Shown here: in pieces, positions 43,234-54,434 of the stretch
Layout of the letters: each line of letters starts with the position of its first letter
Position numbering within the stretch: position 1 is the stretch's first letter
Source of the DNA: Paracyclopina nana
Taxonomy: Eukaryota > Arthropoda > Copepoda > Cyclopoida > Cyclopettidae
Assembly: GCA_019096065.1 (NCBI GenBank)
Contig: JAGUCH010000008.1
Coordinates: 1,989,001-2,053,000 of the forward strand
Length of the DNA stretch: 64,000 nucleotides
Reading direction: 5' to 3'
The notes under the pieces: model-generated
Database searches by the model: none
Seen by the model: the letters and a program-made list of their open reading frames with translations, nothing else
What the model was told of the DNA's origin: nothing
Translations under genes and position numbers: made by a program

Positions 43234-44483
43234 CATTTTCCCGCTTCTGCCGAGGCCGATCGTGCCGCGGCCGCGACGCACGCAGGCCGCCCGGCACATG
43301 CGAGCCCTCATTCGGTTTGCGAGCGCCACCCTCGGCAAACCCACCACCCTCGCAAGTGAACGCAAAAAGGCGGCAGCTCCTGTTTGGGTCAGACCCCCGC
43401 CAGCCAACAGCAGTCACCGCTTTGCCGACATCGACCGAGGCCACCAGCGTATCAACCGAAGAACGTTCGCGGTGCTGGCCAAGCATGGAAGGCTGAAGCG
43501 TCCCGTCATCCACGTGGAGCTGGAGACGCCGCGCAACCTCCGAGAATGCCTCATGTGTCAGGCCCCAGATTGCCTCTTTGTCTTTGTGGGGCTGTGCAAC
43601 GTCTTCCTCATTCAGTTTGTCGTGGTCGTGCTTTTCTTTTTCGTCTCAGACTAGCTGCTGCCGAGGTGACAATCATAAGGACCAACTTGTTCATACGATC
43701 GAAATATACGCGCCTCGTTCCTTCACTATCGAAATGCATCTATACATCCTCGACCTTGGGAGAGCTGGCGGCTATCTATCCGCCAAAGAAAAATGAGCTT
43801 CCATGGCCATTTTCGGCCGACACAGTGCGAAAAAATGATGCTTCCCTCGAGTCAGACTATTGAAAAGGTTGATCTCACCATTGTTGCTACTTACCCCATA
43901 GGTCTTATCAACGCCGCGCATAGTATGTCGTATAGCAATTCAGTGGCGTCGCTTGAAGTAGGAATAAAAAGCATTCGGCTTCAGCAGGATCACCAAAAGT
44001 GGAATGAATACTTTAATAGTCGGCTGCTCCATACCAAACTTGCTGGAGAAAGTTTCAGAACGAACGGGAAAAAGTTGGACAGGGCTACTGTGTAACGCAC
44101 TAACTATGCTGTATCATAGTTCCCTGGCTCTCTTCTTTCTCCTGCTGCATGCGCACATTTTTTTGCGTTCTGCTTTGGACTCTTTTTGGTCGAAAAGCAT
44201 GTATTTTCAAGATAGCATTGATGCAATACCAATGCTATCTTGATAACACCAGCCCCAATAGCTTACAGAATTGTGCAACCTACCGAGCTCGAATTACTCT
44301 GCTTTCATTCTTAGCTGACAATTGTGAACGAATTGCCTTTCTCTCCTCAGTTTGCTAAATGTCAGAGATCAGAGACCGTCCCAGTTGTTCATATACCACG
44401 AGCTGATAGTACTGCAGTTGCGATGCATTAACGGTTCAGAAAAAGAAAGCTTTATCCGTTTCCAGGTCAGCCATTTTGCAAAG
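43234..44483. other. catulin 3' UTR and SPATA20 5' flank
   Basis: AATAAA at 43963-43968 is a candidate poly(A) signal for alpha-catulin. A perfect 13-bp inverted repeat (44208-44220 and 44230-44242) lies near the SPATA20 promoter. TTTCCAG/GTCAG just upstream of the SPATA20 ATG may be a 5' UTR splice acceptor. Confidence 0.4.
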
Positions 44484-47400
44484 ATGAACAAGCTGAGCCT
44501 TGAAAAATCTCCCTACCTGCTTCAACATGCGAGTAACCCAGTGCATTGGTTTCCTTGGGGAAAAGAGGCCTTCGATGCGGCCAAAGAGGCCGATAAGTTA
44601 ATTTTTCTCTCCGTTGGTTATTCGACTTGCCATTGGTGCCACGTCATGGAGAAAGAATCTTTTGAGAACCCTCTGGTAAATCAATTTGAGCTTTTCTCAG
44701 CTGAATGTGTTGACATGAGGTGCTTTCTAGGTTGCCAGCGTAATGAATGCTCGCTTCATAAACATCAAAGTGGACAGAGAGGAGAGACCAGACGTGGACA
44801 AAGTGTATATGACATTCGTCCAAGCAACGACTGGAGGTGGGGGCTGGCCCATGTCCGTCTTTTTGACGCCGGACTTGAAGCCCGTCTACGGCGGCACTTA
44901 CTTTCCCCCTGAGAATCAGGTAGGCGCTTTCGCAGCAATTAACAGGGCTCGCAATACATGCATCGATCATCTAGGCATATGGTCGTCCTGGCTTCATAAC
45001 CATCTTGAACACCCTGGCTTCCAAGTGGGAGCGCGACAAAGACAAAATCAGGGAATCTGGGGAGAAAATCATCGAGGCCTTGGCAAAGTCTTCGGCGGCG
45101 GGCCGAGGAGAGACAGTCATGCCATCACCGGACAAGGTGGCCGACATTTGCTTCAGACAGTTGATGAAAGCTTACGACGAGGAAATGGGCGGCTTCTCGA
45201 AAGTACCCAAGTTCCCGCAACCAGTCAATCTGAATTTCTTGTTCGACCTGTATGCAACAAGTCCCGATGAGGAGATAGCGACGCAAGCTTTGCTCATGTC
45301 CACTAACACTCTAGAAATGATGGCCATGGGAGGGATTCATGATCATGTGTCGAAAGTAAGCATGCTTTTATTAATTGGCAGGATATGCTTCCCAAATGCA
45401 ACTCTTGCTTTCCTAGCAGTAACCGGTTTTACTGTCCTTTCTTTTCATGGTTCCTTATTAAATGATGACTATGCAAAATGTAGGGGCACGCAAGAGCGAG
45501 TCGCTCCACTCGGAAACTCACGGCGCTCCGTTTTGGTTAACCGTTGCGCCGCTTCGCACTTCTCCGCACGCTTCTCATCCGCCGGTTACACGATTGCAGG
45601 CTCACTGGGCGGATCGCGCCCTGGCTAGCTACAGGAAGTCACGCTGACTACGCTCCCAAAGTCATTTGAGGCTCCATTACTCAGTCTCGTGAAATGCGGA
45701 AAAATTCCGCCGGTTGACGCCCCAATCACGTTCGCCTCACCAGTCAGGATGAATTGCGGTCACGGTCGCTGCGACAATCACGTGTACTCCGTAAGGTGCG
45801 GGAAAAGGCGGCAAGTCACGCCCAAAATACATGTGACCCGCTAGTCACGCTAGGTGCTGCAGACTTCCACCGCTCTCGCTCAGGTCCAGTCAAGCGAATG
45901 GCGGAAAGATTCCATTCTAATCGCGCTCGCCCCCACAGTCACGCAAAGTGCGGGAAAAGACGGCCGGTCACAGTCCAGTCACATTTGCCACGCCAGTAAC
46001 GTAGGGTGCCGAAGATTCGCCGGTCCCGCCCAAATCACCTGTGCCCCACTTGTCACGTTACGTGCGGGAAAAGATGGCCAATCACATTTGCCACGCCAGT
46101 AACGTAAGGTGCGGGAAAGGTCCGCCGGTCCCGCCCCATTCACCTGTGCCGCACCTGTCACGTTACGTGCGGGAATAGATGGCCAATCACATTTGCCACG
46201 CCAGTAACGCAAGGTGCGAGAAAGGTCCGCCGGTCCCGCCCCATTCACCTGTGCCCCGCCTGTCACGTTAAGCGGGGCCAAAGATGGTCAACCCGCCAGT
46301 TTTGTTAGGTACGTGAAAACGCCGCCGGTCACGTCGCAGTCATGTTTGCTCCGCCAGTCACGTTTTAGCTAGCTGCTTTCGAGTCTAGTTCCATCTCGTT
46401 CTTTCACCCTATTTAACCAATCAATTCAAGTGTTACCATTTTTTTACCAAGCCAGCCACCTGAGGAATGCCGGTCAAAGTCCCATTGACGCTAGTCACGA
46501 TAAGTACGACCAATTCTGCCGGTGACGCACTGCGGCCGTAGAGGTTGGGAGACATCATATAACGCAACAACGCGCTTCGCTAGGGGCGGGCGGAGAAACT
46601 TGGCCGGGCCGGTCACTCTCCGCCTGTTGCGCTCTCTTGTTAATTGGCGGGCTCGGTGACGTTCTCAAGCGTCCAATTAAAGTGCACTGCGCGGTAGTCT
46701 CCGGCGGCGGTCACGACGCATGATCAAGCTGTAACACCGGCGCTCGGCGCGTTTAAGGCGGACTGCGTAACTGTGTTGGCCGCACTTAATTTCATCGCCG
46801 GCTCGTGACCGGTGGACTTTTCCCGCTGAGCTAATGTACCTAAACTAGAGAAAAATTAATGCATGGGGACTTTCTCACTATTTCAGGGGTTTGCCAGATA
46901 CTCAACTGACTCCAGATGGCATGTGCCTCACTTTGAGAAAATGCTGTATGACCAGGCTCAATTGGCAGTGGCGTTCTCCTGTGCTTTCCAGGCCACCAAG
47001 CGGCCAGAATTCAGTAATGTTGTGGCTGACATCCTAACATATGTGAAAAGGGACCTCACTCATCCCATGGGAGCTTTCTTCAGCGCAGAAGATGCGGACT
47101 CCAAACCAACACTCGAATCGACCCAAAAGAAAGAGGGAGCCTTTTGCGTGTGGACATTCGAACAACTTAGAGATGTTTTGAAAGACGTAACCTACAAAGG
47201 TAAGCCTAAAAATTGTGTTTCGATTTTGTTAGAAAATTTTTTTGGCAATTTGTTGTCGCTTTTATAGCCTATCTTGAAACTGGTAGAAAGGTGACCTAAA
47301 TGACTTTATAACGATTATGGCACGCTTTTTATTTGCAGATTGCGAAGGCAAAACACGCAGCCTTATGGATCTTTGCGTGGCATTTTATAACGTCAAGCAG

Positions 47401-48534
47401 GGAGGAAATGTTGACCCACGGGGCGATCCTCACGGAGAGCTGGCAGAGCAAAATGTTCTAACGACGATCGGTACGGACCGGGAGAAAATCCTTTGTGACT
47501 TTGGATTGGCCTCCAGGGACGACCTTGCCACTAGGATCAATGAGATCAATCAGCGTCTGTTCGAGGAGCGGCAAAAGCGGCCCCGGCCACATCTCGACGA
47601 CAAAATACTGACCGGATGGAACGGGCTAATGATAAGCGGCCTCGCTATTTCCGGCATGGCCCTGGGTGAAAAAAGTTATGTGGAACGTGCCGTGAAAGCC
47701 GCAGCGTTTGTCAAGGACTGCCTCTACGAGGATGGCCACCTTCTACGCTCCGTCTACAGGCACGAAGGGGACCGTGTAAGCAACTTGAGTCAGCCAATTC
47801 GTGGCTTCGCTGATGATTACGCCTTTTTCATCGGCGGCCTTCTCGACCTTTACGAGGCCACTCTAGATGAAACCTACATCGAATGGGCAGATGCGTTGCA
47901 ACAAAAGCAGATCAGCCTCTTCTGGGACGAGAAAGGTTAGTCGGCATTAATGACTGAGCAGCGCTTGTAATTGTGCCTATCATCAGCTTTCTCCTCTGAC
48001 ACATCCACATTTTCAGATTATGGCTTTTTCACGGCCTCAGCCGACGATGAAAGCTTAGTGGTTCGCCTGAAGGAAGACCAGGATGGAGCAGAGCCTTCGG
48101 CCAACTCCGTGTCGTGCCTCAATCTCGTCAAATTGGCGGCATACACCGACAACGCAAACTACCGGGAGATGGCCATGAAAATCACGATGGCGTATGCGGA
48201 GACGTTGACTCGGTTTCCGGTGGCATTGCCACATATGGTGCGTGGCCTTATAGCTATAAAAAATCCTCCACTTCAGGTCATCGTCTCTGGCAGAGACGCT
48301 GCCAAAGTCAAGTCGTTCTTTGACGCGGTTCGTAGCCTGCTTCTGCCGCAAAAGATTCTGCTCCATGCTCACGGCAAGCAAACGTCATATCTGTACGACA
48401 AACTGGCCTCAACTCTTGACCCCATTCCAGTGGACGATGCTGCTGTTCGAGCGTACGTTTGCCGAAATATGACATGTTCTGAGCCAGTTGATTCTATTGA
48501 TCGACTCGTTAGCCTGATCGCTATGAAGCAGTAA
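44484..48534 (+). CDS. SPATA20: SPATA20 / YyaL-family thioredoxin-domain protein
   Basis: Conserved from bacteria (YyaL) to animals; a thioredoxin-like domain fused to an (alpha/alpha)6-barrel of the glycosidase/epimerase type; role poorly known. Six exons (44484-44675, 44731-44919, 44975-45355, 46887-47199, 47339-47935, 48017-48534) join in phase to 729 residues. Visible: [18 protein letters not shown], redox motif CHWCHVM at residues 49-55, [36 protein letters not shown], then barrel motifs [33 protein letters not shown] and [12 protein letters not shown]. Both redox cysteines are present. The short N-terminus shows no clear mitochondrial presequence. The third intron (1.5 kb) is filled with a GC-rich repeat, unlike the other introns (55-139 bp). 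Confidence 0.96.
45640..46350 (+). repeat. GC-rich tandem repeat of about 105 bp (two 52-bp halves) in SPATA20 intron 3
   Basis: GCCGGTCCCGCCC recurs at about 46020, 46126 and 46230. Each unit has two related halves carrying CACGTTACGTGCGGGAAAAG or GTAACGTAAGGTGCGGGAAA. Looser copies extend left to about 45640. Flanking GC-rich sequence (45480-46830) probably belongs to the same insertion, whose ends I could not define. Confidence 0.8.
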
Positions 48535-48539
48535 ATAAA
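48534..48539 (+). promoter_or_regulatory. poly(A) signal of SPATA20, overlapping its stop
   Basis: AATAAA starts on the last base of the TAA stop codon. Cleavage 10-30 bases further would fall inside the coding end of the convergent TFIIE-beta gene. Confidence 0.55.
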
Positions 48540-48543
48540 TATC

Positions 48544-49578
48544 CTATTTCTTGAAAGACTGAGCTGTCATCTCGCTGTAATCTTCGAGCTCGTGTGCGAT
48601 GTGAAGGTTGTCCTTAAGGGCACGCTTCCGTTTGCCTACGTTTCGCTTAATTGGCTTCCGCTTGACTGCCTTTTTCAAGCCTTGATCCGTCATGGACTTG
48701 ATGCCTTGCTTCTCGAGGTATTCGTCGATGTTGATGTCATCTTTGCCTTCTACGGCGACAGATCGCCAGAGCCGCACCATGTCTTCGTCCACTGAGAAGT
48801 CGTCGCTCGAGTCGTGATAGTAGACGATCTTTTTCTTGTCCCCCGGCCTCACTACGATCCAGATGTCTCCGTTGGTCTCTAGCGTTTTGATGATGGCGTC
48901 GCACCTGTAATAATTAAGTCGAAGTCTTCACCAACAGTTTAAAACACAAATGCTAGTGCTACCTGGGCAAACTTTCTTGCAGGTCCTCAAGCATGATGCC
49001 ACCCTTGCCTTTGATGCTGTATTGCTTCAACAGTTTGAGCAACGCTTTGCGGTTCAGAATGCTGAATGGCGGCTTGAACATGTACGTCGTTTGGCCGTCC
49101 TTGCCGCTGCCAACGGAGGCCGATATTTTAGGGTTGTTTCGCAGGGCCTCGGTCTCCAGCCAATACTTCGTTTTGCTATCAATGTCGAGCTGATGCGTTT
49201 CGTCGAGTATTTCGCCGAGCGTCAACGGCATGTCCTCGCCTGCGAAATCAAAAAGAAGATACAGAATTACGTAGCATGCATGATGCGATGCCGCCAACCT
49301 TCCATGTGGCGAGCTTTCATTCTGCGGACAATTTTGGTGAGTACGCCGAACTTGAATTGCGATCCACCGCCGCCCATGCTCTTCAAGTGGGCCAAGTCCA
49401 ACTTGGCTTTGGCGCTCACTTTTTCTTTCTCTGCATTCTTGTTGCCGGACTTTTTCTCCTTCTCAGTCCTTTTCGGGGCCGAGCCACCAGTCGTCGCCCT
49501 ATCGCCACCACCGCTGCTGTGCACGGCCAAGAAGCTCTTCTTGAACTTTTCGCGTTCCTTCAGCAATTCCTGGTTCAT
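48544..49578 (-). CDS. GTF2E2: Transcription initiation factor IIE subunit beta
   Basis: General RNA polymerase II factor; with TFIIE-alpha it recruits TFIIH and helps open promoter DNA. Three exons (49299-49578, 48963-49239, 48544-48904) join to 305 residues, near the usual 290. The order of motifs matches the family: N-terminal EREKFKKSF, lysine/serine linker, KFGVLTKIVRRMKARHMEG starting the first winged helix, LTLGEILDET, GGIMLEDLQESLP and RPGDKKKIVYY in the second, then LWRSVAV, the EYLEKQGIKSM segment and a basic C-terminus. Introns are 59 and 58 bp. The stop codon lies 9 bp from the stop of the convergent SPATA20. Confidence 0.96.
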
Positions 49579-51204
49579 TATGATGCTGCGCCCGTGGGAT
49601 GCTATTCAATTGTTTTAAATTGGGCTTTGCTTACGGAGGCTCTGTTAGTAATGATTTTTGCCGCTAGGAGGAGCTAATGATAGCCCAGCTAATAGCAGCG
49701 TAGGCTAAGCGGGCTGAAAATTGAATTTCGATCTGTTTCTGTTTGCACCTGCTCCGCTACAAGACCCGATCTAAAAAAATTGAACCTCCGATCAATTTTT
49801 AAAGTCAACAGATTTGGTATATTTCAACTAATTTACAAATATTTTAGTCTTCTAACTTTTTAAAAGTAAGATTTAATCCAGTTTTGTTGCCATTTTATAG
49901 GCACAGTGAGTAATAATTGTGTGCTTTGCAGGACAATTTGCCCAAGAAAAGCAAGCTGATACACGGTGGAGGTTTCTGGGAAAGGGAAAAAAACGCTCGT
50001 TTCTTGACAAGAACGCCAAAATATTTCGTTTTTAAAAGTCAAAAAGCCAAATGATAACGATTATGCGACGAACTAGTTGAAGCGACCTTGAAAAAGAATC
50101 GGAGGTTACTCCTAATGCCATCTTTTTTACCTTATTGGGAAAAATGTAACTACACCGTGAGCAAAGCCCAATTGACAATTGCGTAATTTGTGTTGGGAAT
50201 TTGCAAAGACCGATTTGTGACTCGATCTGGTTTCAAACATAAATCATTGCGAAAAGGATTGCAGAAGGATTGTCTTTTTTTCACACTGGGAGAGGCCGAT
50301 TTTATGCTATTTTGCATAGCATAATGTAGAACAATTTCGAAAAAGTCTTGATGATGTCGATCATTTTTTGCAAAAAGGCGAGCTATGTAAGTGCCTTAAA
50401 AAGAGCGTGCCAAAGCCCATCGATGGGCGACTCGAAAACAAAGCTGAGCGTGCATTCTCAGTCGCGCGATCAGTTTGATGATCTCTATGATTTCTTCGCC
50501 CCAGACACAGCCGACGTGTTTGCTGCGCTAATTAGAGGTTAAAAAATAAATGTTCTTTTTCGGGTCGTTGGTGAGCTTAAACGATCGCTCGCAAAAGTGT
50601 TCGCGGTGAGTCGCCGCGACTCGCTTGGCGACGCTCGTGCAATACACTAGCCCCAGCGATACAAGTAACAAGTCGGACAGCTAGAGGAGGTGCAACAACA
50701 ACATCCTTCCCATCTCAATTTCACGGTAAGCCTTCTTTGGCCTTTGTCCGTCTCCGAGGCGCAGGCGAACGAATCGACTAACAAATCGGCATTCATGAAT
50801 GGCAGTTTGGCGGATCAGATATGTAGAACCTGTCCGGTGCCTAGCACGATTCCTATCCTCGTCCGTGACATGCGATCCCTTCCATGAGTCATGAGCTGAA
50901 ACTTGACGCGAACGTTCTTTGCTTTATTATTCAGTTCGGCCAATTATCGAGGAGTGAGCACAGCTCATTCTTTATTCATGACGCTCATGGTTGCAGAGCA
51001 TATGTAGTAGCCTTGTTGAATTAAAAATGACGGCTGGCCGCCGCAACTTTCTCGACTTATTTCTTACTGTCAGAACTACTTAATTGAATGTGCTGCGCGC
51101 AATAACTTGCGAATGGGCCAGCCTGCGAAGTGGTCGTAATTGCTTTCCCAATGCATAACTCCGCGTCGTTTCCACTGCAGTGATGCGAAGTTGGCGGTGA
51201 AACC
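49579..51204. other. intergenic
   Basis: Includes the TFIIE-beta promoter and the 5' region of the AIG1-type gene. Short open frames at 50348-50542 and 50690-50887 have no similarity. TTCCACTGCAG at about 51170-51180 may be a 5' UTR splice acceptor of the next gene. Confidence 0.4.
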
Positions 51205-52762
51205 ATGAGGTCATCATCGTCTTTCGCCACCCTTGTGGCGTTGAGCTTATGCCTATCCCTCGGCCACTCGTCCCAATGGCGGAGTGACAGCTCCAACAGC
51301 TACGTGCCAAGGCGGAAGAAAGTGTCGGTGACGAACGAGGATCGCTTCCCCAGCCCTCGCATCGTCATCCTCGGGGCGACGGGCGTCGGCAAGTCCAGCC
51401 TGGCCAACGTTTTAATGGGCCGGGACAAGAACTACAACGGCAATGGCTTCGACCATGGGTGCTTCAAGGTGTTTGGGCTGAACAGCGACGAGCAGTCCGT
51501 GACCAAGGAGACGTGCCACGATTTCGGCCACTTTCTCGGCAACGCCTCTAACCCCATATTCACCGTCATCGACACGCCGGGCTTCGGCAACAACTTGGTC
51601 GAGGAGGAGAAGACCATCGAGAGCTTGGTCAACGTGCTCAAGGACAAGATCAAGTACGTTCACGCGTTCTTGATCTGCTTCAAGCAGCAGGACAACCGCA
51701 TGACGCACAGCCTCAGGTACGTAGAGTATATTGTAGCAGGTGTAGTGCATCGCGTTGCATTCCATGATTCCAGGTCCATGATAGGACTGATGCAGAAAAT
51801 GTTTGGCGACAACTTCTGGGAGAACGTGATCCTCGAGGCCACCCATTGGAACTACCACAACAAAAGCATCCAGATGCGCCAGAGCTCCAATCCGCCGATC
51901 GTCGAGCACTGGTGGTCCGACCAGTTCAACAATCTCTTCGCCAAGGAGTACGGCCTCCCGTTTAAGGTGCCCGCCGTCTTCGTCGACAGCTACTACGACA
52001 AGGATGACTCCTTCGAGCTCAACAAGTTTCGCGAGGAAGCCAATGAACTCTTCAAATTTGCCCGCACGCGCAACCCCTTCGAGTGCAAAGACATCAAGAT
52101 CGCCTTGACCGAGATCCGTGCCCTCCAGGACCAAATTGACTCGCTCAAAATCGACAAGGATAACCAAATCCACACTATAAAGAGTCTTCTGGAGGACAAC
52201 GACAGGTACTGCTTGCGTACGTGCGTAGATTCTTTGATTCCACTCGACTCGTCGTTGCAGGCTGAACAAATCGCTGCTCGCCTCGACTTTGGGCGGCCAG
52301 GCGACGAGGACCCGCGGGGGGAGCCCAGCCAATCTGAAGAACCATCATTGCCTGACGCAGCAGTGCTACACGCCCACAGAGTTTGCCCTCTTCGGAGTGG
52401 GCATCTGCATTTTAGGCATCCTGATCGGCGTCGTGATCGTTGCCTACGTGCGCAACCGGTGCTCGGCCGAAGACAAGCTCTACGAGTACAGGCTTGATGA
52501 GCCCCAGCAGCAGCTATCTCAGCCGGATGAGATGTCCGCTCTCGTGCTAGCGAGGTCGGACTCTGGCGGCTTTCGCAGCCACAAGCCCGACTCGGTGGCT
52601 GCCGTGGCGAGCAACAACGACTACCGCGTCAATCGCCAGTCCATGATCAAGTCTCAGGAATGTATCAAGGAAATGCCAGATTTGCCGTCGGACCTCGCCT
52701 ATCCGCCGCTTCAGGAGAGCCTCTACGGAGGCTCAAAACTGCCTTTAGAAACGACTATGTAA
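51205..52762 (+). CDS. membrane-anchored AIG1/GIMAP-type GTPase with signal peptide
   Basis: Three exons (51205-51716, 51774-52205, 52261-52762; introns 57 and 55 bp) give 481 residues. Layout: N-terminal hydrophobic signal sequence (FATLVALSLCLSLGHSS), P-loop GTPase core with GATGVGKSS near residue 55 and switch II DTPGFGNN near 127, an AIG1-like helical region containing ATHWNYHNK, FVDSYYDKD and NPFECKDI, a coiled-coil-like stretch ending near residue 313, one transmembrane helix at about 356-378 (FALFGVGICILGILIGVVIV), and a cytoplasmic-style tail of about 100 residues. The usual G4 motif (TKxD) is not evident. An in-frame TGA at 51181 fixes the start. Invertebrate AIG1-like proteins are known, role unclear. 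The topology, if real, places the GTPase in the lumen or outside. Confidence 0.85.
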
Positions 52763-53147
52763 AACTCAAAACTTTTAGCAAGGCTGTGTCACGCACTCTT
52801 TTCCATTGTTCTCGTTTTAAATCGTGCTTTTAGCAAAACTAGCCTTCTGGTCTAGTTTTCCGTCGTACAAATTTACATAAGACAAGAAAATTTTGTACTC
52901 CTACGTACCAAGTGCTTCAAGTGTGCCATCATCATCAACTACTAAGAATAATAATAAATACAACTATCACGAATGGTAGCACAACTGTTTACGCGGGGGC
53001 CAACTTCGCTGGTATAATCAATGCTGCTTGCCTGGTAATAATAGCCATTTGTCTTACCAACCCGCAGTGCTTCTCCAACCAGGCAGCCGTGCGAAGCTAC
53101 TGCTTTTTTGCTCGTCTTCCTTGCCTTAAAAGTAGGCATATCTTACA
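52763..53147. other. AIG1 gene 3' UTR and roadblock 5' flank
   Basis: AT-rich; no coding signal. Both neighbouring genes run in the same direction. Confidence 0.4.
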
Positions 53148-53970
53148 ATGTCAGCCACGGCCTCGGCTCCCACCGTGTCGGCTCCCAAAAAAATCAGGGG
53201 GGAAATTCAGTTCAATGGCGAGCTGGAAGAGATTCTTAGACGAATCACTGAAATCAAGAACATAGCTGGAGTCATAGTGGTCAACTCGGAAGGCATCACT
53301 GTCAAATCCACGCTTGAAAACTCTCTCTCTGTGCAGGTGATTGTCTTGTCTACATTAACGGAAGCGATCGACAGTTTGGCACCATATGTGTTGCTGTTAC
53401 AGTATCATATCGCGGCATCACGTCGGTTGCCGCCTTCCTTTTATCTTCGTCCTCAACCTCACGTTTTGCCCTTTGCATATTATTGGCATCTTTGAATGCA
53501 TTTTTTGGTAATTTGCCTATAATTGTCTGGTTGCTAGAGGAGACATAGCTTTTGTCGATCAAAGCGTTCGTGTACGGGTTTAAACAGACAACAGTGCTTA
53601 AAATCTATCTGTTGGCCAGTACGTCAAATGGCCGCAACCAATTCTCAGCAAATGTTAGAGCAATTATCGGACTGCGCTTGGTCATCATGACTACTCTAGC
53701 AATTACGGCCGTTATTGGTACATATTTGAATAAGAAGAATATGCTTTTGCCACAAACTCATAACCTAGGCTACATGCGTATTTGCAGTACTCTGTCTTGA
53801 TATCGCAATTGTCGGAAAGAGCAAAATCCATTGTGCGCGACCTCGACCCGGCCAATGAGCTGACGTACTTGAGGATCAAAAGTCGCAAGCATGAAATCCT
53901 GGTCGCCCCAGAGGATGATTTCATTCTCATCGTCGTCCAGAATCCCCCGGAACCATTGAAAGGGGAGTAG
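53148..53970 (+). CDS. robl: Dynein light chain roadblock-type
   Basis: Light chain that binds the dynein intermediate chain in the cytoplasmic (and ciliary) motor. Two exons, 53148-53336 and 53788-53970, separated by a 451-bp intron, encode 123 residues; the joint reads SVQ/YSVL in phase. The roadblock/LC7 fold is clear: EEILRRITEIKNIAGVIVVN, SEGITVKSTLENS, ISQLSERAKSIVRDLDP, NELTYLRIKSRKHEILVAPE and the C-terminal FILIVVQNP. About 25 extra N-terminal residues (serine/alanine/proline-rich) compared with the usual 96-residue protein are specific to this copy. Confidence 0.96.
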
Positions 53971-53979
53971 CATTGCACG

Positions 53980-53985
53980 TTTATT
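53980..53985 (-). promoter_or_regulatory. poly(A) signal of the secreted Gly/Tyr/His-rich gene
   Basis: Reverse-complement AATAAA, 70 bases beyond the minus-strand stop. It lies upstream of the roadblock poly(A) signal, so the 3' UTRs of the two convergent genes overlap. Confidence 0.5.
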
Positions 53986-54017
53986 GACCGACATAAATAG
54001 CATATTGCACTTGAACG

Positions 54018-54023
54018 AATAAA
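54018..54023 (+). promoter_or_regulatory. poly(A) signal of roadblock
   Basis: AATAAA 47 bases past the stop codon, only about 30 bases from the stop of the convergent gene. Confidence 0.6.
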
Positions 54024-54054
54024 TATGGCATTTGTGGCTAGGTTGCTGTAATCA

Positions 54055-54375
54055 TTAGTCGTGATAGAAATTGGCGTAGAATCCAAATGGGCCGAACGGT
54101 CCTGTGTGGTGGTCAAATGGTCCGATGGCATCGTAGCCGTAGGCGAAACCGTGCACGTTGTCGTGCAGCCCGTGCTGACCGTAGACTGGGACGTATCCTC
54201 GGGCGTGGCCGTAGTGGGCGGGATGATGGCGGTGGTAATGGCCTTGGCTTTGATGGTGTCCGTAACCATAGTACTCGTACTCGCGGCCGTATCCGTAGTG
54301 CACGGAGGCCGCGGGTAAATGCAAGCTCAGGGCTGTGCTCAACAGAAAGAAGGCCAAAACTGCGGCTCGCAACAT
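54055..54375 (-). CDS. small secreted Gly/Tyr/His-rich protein
   Basis: Single exon, 106 residues. A good signal peptide (LRAAVLAFFLLSTALSLHLP) is followed by a mature part rich in glycine, tyrosine and histidine with GYG, HYH and YGH words and a C-terminal GPFGPFGFYANFYHD. No cysteine. Such composition is seen in arthropod cuticular glycine-rich proteins and in some metal-binding or antimicrobial peptides; I cannot choose between them. A TATA-like box lies upstream. Convergent with the roadblock gene. Confidence 0.75.
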   Translation of the reverse strand: MLRAAVLAFFLLSTALSLHLPAASVHYGYGREYEYYGYGHHQSQGHYHRHHPAHYGHARGYVPVYGQHGLHDNVHGFAYGYDAIGPFDHHTGPFGPFGFYANFYHD

Positions 54376-54424
54376 CTCGGTCGCCTCCGTAATTGACGAT
54401 GGGACAAAACTGCTAAAGGAAGTG

Positions 54425-54434
54425 TTTTATTATA
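54425..54434 (-). promoter_or_regulatory. TATA-like box of the secreted protein gene
   Basis: TATAATAAAA on the minus strand, about 50 bases upstream of the ATG, a plausible core promoter distance for a short 5' UTR. Confidence 0.4.
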
